Positions 1 to 5,415 of a stretch of DNA of 5,415 nucleotides are shown one piece after another; position 1 is the first letter of the stretch, and each line of letters opens with the position of its first letter. Origin of the DNA: FEN-1297 sp964498065 (lineage in GTDB: Bacteria > Bacteroidota > Ignavibacteria > Ignavibacteriales > Ignavibacteriaceae); NCBI GenBank assembly GCA_964498065.1, contig CAZCFZ010000160.1, positions 1 to 5,415 of the forward strand. The letters are read 5' to 3'. A program made the position numbers and the translations under genes. Below the pieces are notes generated by a model. The model was not told the origin of the DNA and did no database searches. It saw only the letters and a program-made list of their open reading frames with translations.

Positions 1-2273
1 CAAGAATTTCTTCCCTAATATTTGTTCAAAATTATGCTTTTATAATTTTGTCTTTAGCCATTTTGGGCCTGGGAAGCGGCGGAATTTATTCATATTACAA
101 AATAAAACCGGATGACAGTTCAACCAAAGGTCCGAAAATATTCAGCAAGTTCATCTTCCTTTCGGGAACTTCACTTGTTTTTTTTATCGGATTGGAAATT
201 CTCCTCTCTATAGCTAATCCGTATCTTTATTTCTTCTTTCTTTTTTTCCCATTCTTTTTTGCCGGAATTGTATACGCCGAGTTTTTTAGTAAATATGCTA
301 GCGCCGGTTTTAAAATTTACGCTTCCGATCTAATAGGTGCGGCATTAGGGTCTATCCTGGCAATATATATTTTTGATTTATTCAACGCAGCAAATGCCGT
401 TTTGTTTTTGGCTCTTGTCTTATTTATTTCATCGGTTAATTATTTCAGTTTTGAAAAGAGAAGAAAAACATTGTTGTATTTTTCTCTTTTATGTTTAGCC
501 ATAGTGCTGATAGTATTTGGTAAAAAGGACTTATTAGGAACAATTCCGATTGGTCATTTTCCTGAAAAGGACATTTATTATACCTATAATGATCCAAATA
601 TAATTCCCCATATAATCGAAAGCAGGTGGAGTATTGACGGTAGGTCGGACCTAGTGGAATATGACAATCGTAATTTTGTCAAAGATCTTTTCATCGATGG
701 TGCTGCCGGGACTCAAATGTATAAATTTAACGGGAATGTTAAAAAACATAGTGATCTCCTAAATGATCTTTTACTCCACCATACAACAGCAATTCCTTTT
801 CTATTCTTGAATAAAGAAGAAAAGAAAAGTATGCTGGATATAGGGCCGGGAGGCGGAAGAGAAATTCTTACCGGAATTTTTGGAGGTGTAAAAAATATCA
901 CCGGTGTGGAAATTAACCGGGATTTTGTTGACATAGTAAAACAGTACAGCAATTATAACGGCGGAATTTATACAAACTTCCCAAATGTAAAAATTGAAGT
1001 AGCGGAAGGCCGTCATTTTGTAAAAAGCACCCGGCAGCATTATAATATCATAGTTCTGGCTCTGCCTTCGACAAAACAATTGCAGAATATAGATGGACTT
1101 GCTTCCAATGAGAATTATCTATTAACGGTGGAAGCGATAAGGGACTATTTAAAAATTTTAACTCCGAACGGGGAACTGATTTTTACCTTACATAATAGAT
1201 GGGAGCTTGTTAGGCTTATCATTACTGCTTTATCTGCTTTTAAAGAAAACGGGATTGACAATTCTAATGCTATAAATCACTTTATAATTCTTGGAAGGGA
1301 TTATGGACCAACGATTGTAATCAGAAAATCTGCATTTACTCCAAATGAAGTAAAAGCTATGTTAAATGTTGAAAAGTCTTTGCCGGGTGATTTGCCGCAT
1401 GTTACATATTTCCCGTATCTAAATAATCCTGTCAACAATGAAATTGAAAATGTTCTCTTAAATGATCTTAGAGATGGGCGTAGTTCACTTAAAGAGATTA
1501 TAGCAAAGAACAGCTCTGATATTTCGCCTGTTCACGATGACAGCCCTTATTTTTATAAAGTAGATAAAGGCGTGCCTGATGATTTTAGAAACCTGCTAAT
1601 AGCGGTATTGATTATTGCTGTTTTATCTGTATTAATTCCTTTTATGAAGATAAAATCAAAATCGAAAAAAAATAGAAAGGAAAAAGATAAGATCTTACTT
1701 CCCCTATTTATTTTCGTTAGTATCGGCATAGGATTTATGATCCTGGAAATATCATTGTTCCAGAAATTAATTCTTTATCTTGGCTCACCCACAATTGCTT
1801 TATCAATTTTGCTCGGCTCCTTGCTGGTGGGAATGGGAGCCGGCAGTTATTACGGTGGAAAAATATATTCCCATGACGCTGTAAAACGTTTAAAAAGAAT
1901 TTCAAGCTTAATAGTTATTGCAGGGATTCTCCTATTTGTTATTTACCCGGTAATTCTAAATGAATTGCTGGCTTATGGATTGGCTCTCAGAGCAATTGTT
2001 TGTTTTGTTTTATTGTTGCCGTTCGGTTTTTTACTTGGTATTCCTTTTCCTACCGGGATACAAATCTTAAAGCAAAGCAATTTGGTAAAATATATTCCAT
2101 GGATGTACGGTGTTAACGGAATAATGTCTGTCTTGGGTTCGGTTATTGCTGTTGTTCTTTCAATGATTTTGGGATTTACACCGAGTTTTTTTACAGGATT
2201 AGGTTTTTACTTAATCCTTTTCATATTTCTGACTTCGGGTTCAAGGAATCCCAAGTTAATCGTTAATAAATAA
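1..2273 (+). CDS. Polytopic membrane protein with a spermidine-synthase-like SAM-binding domain (5' end outside window)
   Basis: The frame is open back to the first complete codon at base 3 and encodes a hydrophobic helix (reads ...VQNYAFIILSLAILGLGSGG), so the protein begins upstream and the TTG at 48 is not its start. In the window: about 756 residues ending in TAA at 2271-2273. Order: N-terminal membrane helices to about base 530, including the family-typical SDLIGAALGS segment near 324-353; a soluble Rossmann-like domain; a DDSPYFYK motif at 1536-1559; then about six C-terminal helices (about 1585-2240) with GFMILEISLFQK and the PWMYGVNGIMSVLGS segment. The SAM/dcSAM loop LDIGPGGG is at 834-857 and the acidic ribose-binding residue is in GVEIN (903-917). 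True spermidine synthases have GGGDG and a catalytic Asp in a DVIIVDS-type strand; here the equivalents are GPGGG and YNIIVLALPS (1041-1070), so aminopropyl transfer is doubtful. Such helix-flanked proteins are usually annotated as spermidine synthase or SAM-dependent methyltransferase; the real reaction is unknown. Family assignment is confident, function is not. Confidence 0.88.
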   Translation, partial: RISSLIFVQNYAFIILSLAILGLGSGGIYSYYKIKPDDSSTKGPKIFSKFIFLSGTSLVFFIGLEILLSIANPYLYFFFLFFPFFFAGIVYAEFFSKYASAGFKIYASDLIGAALGSILAIYIFDLFNAANAVLFLALVLFISSVNYFSFEKRRKTLLYFSLLCLAIVLIVFGKKDLLGTIPIGHFPEKDIYYTYNDPNIIPHIIESRWSIDGRSDLVEYDNRNFVKDLFIDGAAGTQMYKFNGNVKKHSDLLNDLLLHHTTAIPFLFLNKEEKKSMLDIGPGGGREILTGIFGGVKNITGVEINRDFVDIVKQYSNYNGGIYTNFPNVKIEVAEGRHFVKSTRQHYNIIVLALPSTKQLQNIDGLASNENYLLTVEAIRDYLKILTPNGELIFTLHNRWELVRLIITALSAFKENGIDNSNAINHFIILGRDYGPTIVIRKSAFTPNEVKAMLNVEKSLPGDLPHVTYFPYLNNPVNNEIENVLLNDLRDGRSSLKEIIAKNSSDISPVHDDSPYFYKVDKGVPDDFRNLLIAVLIIAVLSVLIPFMKIKSKSKKNRKEKDKILLPLFIFVSIGIGFMILEISLFQKLILYLGSPTIALSILLGSLLVGMGAGSYYGGKIYSHDAVKRLKRISSLIVIAGILLFVIYPVILNELLAYGLALRAIVCFVLLLPFGFLLGIPFPTGIQILKQSNLVKYIPWMYGVNGIMSVLGSVIAVVLSMILGFTPSFFTGLGFYLILFIFLTSGSRNPKLIVNK

Positions 2274-2363
2274 CCTGTTCTCAGGTACATATTTTATATA
2301 ACTTCGGAATTCGGCAAATGCCCTGCACATGAGATTATTTCCAAATCGGTAATCAAAAAGACT
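2274..2363 (+). other. 90-base intergenic gap between genes 1 and 2
   Basis: No rho-independent terminator and no convincing promoter is visible, which favours co-transcription of the two flanking genes. The gap is in frame with both genes and contains no stop after the TAA at 2271-2273, but it also has no ATG, GTG or TTG in that frame before 2364. The ATG at 2364 is therefore the first usable start of gene 2. Only a poor purine run (AAAAAG, 2355-2360) precedes it, so initiation probably does not rely on strong Shine-Dalgarno pairing, as is common in Bacteroidota and relatives. Confidence 0.6.
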
Positions 2364-4307
2364 ATGAAAGTATCTAAAGATATAAAGAAACTAATTCTGG
2401 CTGACAAAGGTCAACTTTCCTTAAATCAGATTTCACAGAAATACAATCTTCCGCGGAGCGAAATAAAGAGAATTATAAAAGCTTCCGAAAAAAAGTCGCC
2501 TAAATGGTTTTACGCAGTATTAATTCTACTTCCAATCGTATTTCTTATTCTTCTGGAGATATTTCTAAGAATCATAAATTACGGATATAATTTTGATCAA
2601 TGGGTAGATGTGGGCGGAGGAAAATGTGTTATAAACCCGGACATCGGCAGGAAATATTTTACAACCGGAGCTTTCAATCCGACAACGAGTGAAGACAAGT
2701 TTGACATACATAAAAAGGCCGATTCCTTCAGGGTTTTTGTTCTAGGCGGAAGCAGTGCGGAAGGTTTTCCGTTTGCTCCGATGGGATCATTTGCACGTTA
2801 TTTACGGAGAAGGTTGGAATTGGTATATCCCCATACTACAATCGAGGTTGTTAATTTGGGTATGACAGCAGTAAATTCTTATACTTTGTTAGACCTTTTA
2901 CAGGGTGTATTAAATCAAAAGCCGGATTTAATTTTAATATATGCAGGGCATAATGAATATTACGGTGCTTTGGGTGTTGGTTCGGAAGAATCATTCGGCT
3001 CGTCCAGGGCTATAATTGAATTAATGTTATATCTAGATAATTTTAAAGTAACACAGCTTGTTCGTAATTCAATTCATTGGGTTTACTCATTATTTTCATC
3101 CAAAAATAATACGTCTTCCGGTACATTAATGTCAAGAATGGCAAGAGATAAGTACATAGTTTTAAATTCCAAAGAATACTATGCCGGCCTTCAACAATTT
3201 AAAGAAAACCTTACCGATATGCTGCATATGATTAAAGATAAAGGTGTGCCGGTAATATTAGGCAGGCTGGTCAGCAATTTAAAAGATCAGAAACCATTTA
3301 TCTCGGTTAAGACGCCCGGCTATCAAACTGCAGATCAGGTTTATGAAGAAGCCGAAGATGAATTAAAAAATAAGAAATATGCGATTGCGGATTCTCTATT
3401 CAAGCTGGCAAAAGATCTTGATGCACTTAGATTCAGAGCACCTGAGAAAATGAATGTTATTATAGATAATTTGGGAAAAGAATTTCATGATGCAGTTGTT
3501 CCGATAGACTCAATATTCGCTTCCGCAAGCCCGGAGGGAATTGTAGGGAACAATTTAATTGTAGATCATCTGCATCCCAATATAAAGGGATATCAGCTTA
3601 TGGGGAAAGCTTTTTATGATTGTATGGAAAAACTTGGATATCTCCCCAAAACAGAAAAGCCTGAAATTCAATTTGATGAGCAGGATAGTGTTGCGCGTGC
3701 TGATTTTGTTTTTACAAAACTCGATTCGGCTATTGGTAATGATTATATTACTTTATTGAAGAGTAATTGGCCGTATGTAAAAAAGAGTAAAGTAATGTCG
3801 GATTTTCAACAACAGGATTTCGTCAATTTACTTCACCCCGAAGATCTTATCGATTCGCTTGCCATGTTTAGAATAGAAAATAAAGTATCATGGGCTGATG
3901 CACATTTTATGGCAGCAACATTTTATTTAAGAAGAGACAATATAAAAAAGTATTTAAGATACATTAATGTTATTATCTACCAGTATCCCAGTCTAAGAGA
4001 CATTGATGCTGTTCTTAAATACTATTATGAAAAAAATGAATTGGATCTGGCAGATTATACTCCCAAGAGGAAGGGATTGATGGCACTGTATATAGGTAAT
4101 TTCAATAATGCAATTAAATATTTAACCGAAGCTTATAAATCAAATCCTAAGGATGCTGTAGTGTTATACAATCTCTCTTTTGCCTATTCAAATAAGAAAG
4201 ATTTCAAAACAGCTCTTGCTTATATAAATAAATGTTTAATTTTAAATCCGAATTACTCTGAAGCCGGTAAACTAAAACAACTGATATTGAATCAATTAAA
4301 AAAATAA
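2364..4307 (+). CDS. Membrane-anchored SGNH/GDSL hydrolase-like protein with HTH-like head and C-terminal TPR repeats
   Basis: Complete, 647 residues. Residues 1-45 are basic and helical; SLNQISQKYNLPRSEIKRII (19-38) resembles a helix-turn-helix. A single membrane helix follows (about 49-71); lysines before it imply the N terminus is cytoplasmic and the rest extracytoplasmic. The SGNH blocks are in order: I, VLGGSSAEG (126-134, likely nucleophile Ser130); II, NLGMTAVNS (Gly166); III, YAGHNEYYG (193-201, Asn197); V, DHLHPN (401-406, Asp401 and His404 forming the DxxH pair). All four canonical elements are present, so the domain looks catalytically intact. Between III and V lies a helical insert with a TPR-like hairpin (about 328-352, AKDLDALRFRAP). 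The C terminus carries two recognisable TPRs (about 564-597 and 598-631, with Ala/Pro at the consensus spacing), perhaps preceded by a degenerate one near 508-543. The family is widespread but uncharacterised; by fold, an esterase or acyl/acetyl-ester hydrolase acting on glycans or lipids is plausible, substrate unknown. Probably in an operon with the upstream gene. Confidence 0.9.
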   Translation: MKVSKDIKKLILADKGQLSLNQISQKYNLPRSEIKRIIKASEKKSPKWFYAVLILLPIVFLILLEIFLRIINYGYNFDQWVDVGGGKCVINPDIGRKYFTTGAFNPTTSEDKFDIHKKADSFRVFVLGGSSAEGFPFAPMGSFARYLRRRLELVYPHTTIEVVNLGMTAVNSYTLLDLLQGVLNQKPDLILIYAGHNEYYGALGVGSEESFGSSRAIIELMLYLDNFKVTQLVRNSIHWVYSLFSSKNNTSSGTLMSRMARDKYIVLNSKEYYAGLQQFKENLTDMLHMIKDKGVPVILGRLVSNLKDQKPFISVKTPGYQTADQVYEEAEDELKNKKYAIADSLFKLAKDLDALRFRAPEKMNVIIDNLGKEFHDAVVPIDSIFASASPEGIVGNNLIVDHLHPNIKGYQLMGKAFYDCMEKLGYLPKTEKPEIQFDEQDSVARADFVFTKLDSAIGNDYITLLKSNWPYVKKSKVMSDFQQQDFVNLLHPEDLIDSLAMFRIENKVSWADAHFMAATFYLRRDNIKKYLRYINVIIYQYPSLRDIDAVLKYYYEKNELDLADYTPKRKGLMALYIGNFNNAIKYLTEAYKSNPKDAVVLYNLSFAYSNKKDFKTALAYINKCLILNPNYSEAGKLKQLILNQLKK

Positions 4308-4337
4308 TTACAATCTCACATTTGTTTATGAATAATT

Positions 4338-4361
4338 TTTTTACATCAAACATTTTTACAT
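4338..4361 (+). repeat. 9-base direct repeat TTTTTACAT
   Basis: TTTTTACAT occurs at 4338-4346 and again at 4353-4361, a start-to-start spacing of 15 bases. The second copy contains the -35-like TTTACA of the candidate promoter. It could be a regulator half-site pair, but in such AT-rich sequence chance is a serious alternative. Confidence 0.35.
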
Positions 4362-4384
4362 GAATCTTATTAGACTTTTATAAT
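4355..4384 (+). promoter_or_regulatory. Candidate sigma70-like promoter for gene 3
   Basis: TTTACA (4355-4360, five of six matches to TTGACA) is followed after 18 bases by an exact TATAAT (4379-4384). This would give a 5' leader of roughly 75 bases before the ATG at 4467. In Bacteroidota the main sigma factor prefers TTTG / TAnnTTTG instead; the nearest such -7 element is TATGTTTA at 4408-4415, one mismatch, without a clear TTTG partner at the right distance. AT-rich sequence makes false matches likely. Confidence 0.35.
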
Positions 4385-4455
4385 TATTTTATAAATTAAC
4401 TCAAATTTATGTTTAGAAGCGTATTTTTAGTAACTAAAGTCTTTAATTAATAATA

Positions 4456-4463
4456 AAGGTGAT
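4456..4463 (+). promoter_or_regulatory. Ribosome binding site of gene 3
   Basis: AAGGTGAT includes AGGTGAT, complementary to the ATCACCT segment near the 3' end of bacterial 16S rRNA. The AGG core ends at 4459, leaving 7 bases before the ATG at 4467, a normal spacing. This fixes the start of gene 3 and is clearly better than what precedes gene 2. Confidence 0.7.
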
Positions 4464-4466
4464 AAT

Positions 4467-5415
4467 ATGAAAGAAAAAATCTCTCATAATATTAATATTC
4501 CAAATAAGAAATATATCTTCCCCATATTACTATTTCTTGTTTTATTTTTAGCAGCACTATCTTACAGCCAAGTTACAAAATTAAAAATAAATGATAAAGG
4601 CTACTTTGAAACGAGGGGCTTGGACGTATTGGTTTTCAGCAACCGGTACAACGGCTACTTTTTTGACGAAAAAACAGCCGGTATAGAACTTATACATTAT
4701 GGCGTACGGACTGCTACAAACGGAGCCGTAAGGTTAAGATCGACTCCAGAACAGTGGGACCTGGTTCCGATGGTTATAAATAGAAAGGTAGACAAACAGA
4801 ACAACCGTATCGAAGTAACGCTTCAATATAAAAAGTATAACTTCGATTCAAGAGTCGTAGTTACGGCAAAAGATCAGGGAGTATTGATTGATGTTTACCT
4901 GGATAAGCCTTTGCCCAAAAAGCTTGAAGGTCATGCGGGTTTTAACCTTGAGTTTTTACCCTCCGCATATTTCGGGAAAACATATTTAATGGACGGAAGA
5001 CCCGGAATAATTCCCAAATATCCTGCCGGGCCAATGATAGCTAAGCCGCTAAAGGATAGAATTCCTCAATATTTTGGTCTTTCTACTTTTGATAGTAGAG
5101 GCAGAAATATATTTGTTGATCCTCTGCCGATAGCAACGGGTAAAACTATTGTGATGGCACCTGGAGATTCAATGCAGCGCGTGGAAATTCAATCCCTCGA
5201 TGGAAAGTTAATGCTTTACGACGGACGCAATGTAGCACAAAACGGCTGGTTCGTTGTCCGCAGTCTTATACCTTCAAATAAAACCGGAAAAGTAGTTGAA
5301 TGGTATTTAACAGCAAGCACAATGAAAAATTGGATACGTAAACCGGTAATCGGATTTTCGCAGGTCGGTTACTATCCGACGCAGGAAAAGATAGCGGTAA
5401 TAGAACTTGATAAAA
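4467..5415 (+). CDS. Secreted glycoside hydrolase family 9-like protein (putative endoglucanase), N-terminal part; 3' end outside window
   Basis: ATG at 4467 opens a frame with no stop to the window edge, 316 complete codons. Residues 1-34 form a long signal peptide: a polar stretch with KK at 14-15, a hydrophobic core at about 16-31, and a likely cleavage after SYS (32-34) before Gln35. Residues about 38-290 form a beta-rich, aromatic-rich extracytoplasmic region (for example ETRGLDVLVFSNRYNGYFF at 48-66 and GFNLEFLPSAYFGKTYLMDG at 158-177). It resembles the N-terminal extension I associate from memory with GH9 proteins of Bacteroidota; this was not searched. At about 293 a new module starts, PVIGFSQVGYYPTQEKIAVI, matching the opening of the CelD_N Ig-like domain (I..NQvGY.P...K.avv) that precedes GH9 catalytic domains. 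The catalytic domain itself, and any C-terminal secretion signal, would lie beyond the window, so cellulase activity is inferred. G+C is somewhat higher than in the two upstream genes (27 of 60 in 4621-4680, against about one third). Probably a separate transcription unit. Confidence 0.75.
   Translation, partial: MKEKISHNINIPNKKYIFPILLFLVLFLAALSYSQVTKLKINDKGYFETRGLDVLVFSNRYNGYFFDEKTAGIELIHYGVRTATNGAVRLRSTPEQWDLVPMVINRKVDKQNNRIEVTLQYKKYNFDSRVVVTAKDQGVLIDVYLDKPLPKKLEGHAGFNLEFLPSAYFGKTYLMDGRPGIIPKYPAGPMIAKPLKDRIPQYFGLSTFDSRGRNIFVDPLPIATGKTIVMAPGDSMQRVEIQSLDGKLMLYDGRNVAQNGWFVVRSLIPSNKTGKVVEWYLTASTMKNWIRKPVIGFSQVGYYPTQEKIAVIELDK

Larger units (their letters stand above)
4308..4466 (+). other. AT-rich intergenic leader region of gene 3
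   Basis: These 159 bases are far more AT-rich than the flanking genes (10 of 60 bases are G or C in 4321-4380). I find no GC-rich hairpin followed by a T run that would end the upstream operon, and no small ORF with a credible ribosome site. The region holds a promoter-like pair, a short direct repeat and the ribosome binding site of gene 3, listed separately. Its length and composition suggest that gene 3 has its own transcription start. Confidence 0.6.

Noticed and set aside
48..50. TTG as the start codon of gene 1
   Set aside because: The same frame is open to base 3 and encodes the first half of a typical first membrane helix; no ribosome site precedes 48. The gene is cut by the window edge.
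713..952. Minus-strand ORF of 79 codons
   Set aside because: It lies wholly inside gene 1 opposite the conserved SAM-binding region and has no recognisable protein features.
801..1079. Minus-strand ORF of 92 codons
   Set aside because: Also antisense to the conserved domain of gene 1, overlapping the other antisense ORF; no domain-like composition or ribosome site.
2313..2322. Small inverted repeat GGCAAATGCC as a terminator
   Set aside because: Only a 4-bp stem with a 2-base loop and no following T run; too weak to stop transcription.
4331..4342. T run after gene 2 as a rho-independent terminator
   Set aside because: No GC-rich stem comes before it; the region is AT-rich throughout.

Overview
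The window is a stretch of AT-rich bacterial chromosome (about one third G+C in the sampled parts) with three genes, all on the + strand. The first runs in from the left edge and the third runs off the right edge. The low G+C, weak ribosome binding sites, the lineage-typical GDSL/TPR protein and a secreted family-9 type glycoside hydrolase suggest the Bacteroidota/Ignavibacteriota/Calditrichota neighbourhood. That placement is inferred from protein style; no rRNA or other marker is present.

Layout: (1) bases 1-2273 hold the 3' part of a large polytopic membrane protein with a spermidine-synthase-like SAM-binding domain between two membrane-helix blocks. The reading frame is open to base 3, so its true start lies outside the window. 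(2) Bases 2274-2363 are a 90-base gap with no terminator. (3) Bases 2364-4307 hold a complete 647-residue protein: a short helix-turn-helix-like cytoplasmic head, one membrane helix, an extracytoplasmic SGNH/GDSL hydrolase domain and C-terminal TPR repeats. (4) Bases 4308-4466 are a very AT-rich gap with a possible promoter and a good Shine-Dalgarno sequence. (5) Bases 4467-5415 hold the first 316 residues of a secreted protein that enters what looks like the CelD_N-type Ig-like domain found before GH9 catalytic modules.

Genes 1 and 2 are probably co-transcribed. Both are membrane proteins of poorly characterised families, one with an SAM-binding fold and one with a hydrolase fold facing the outside. 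Gene 3 has its own leader region and is probably a separate unit for extracellular glucan breakdown. A shared role in envelope or extracellular polysaccharide handling is possible but rests on adjacency only. I see no mobile element, CRISPR array, tRNA or rRNA. The most unusual points are the loss of the catalytic aspartates in the spermidine-synthase-like domain and the HTH-like head on a membrane-anchored SGNH/TPR protein.
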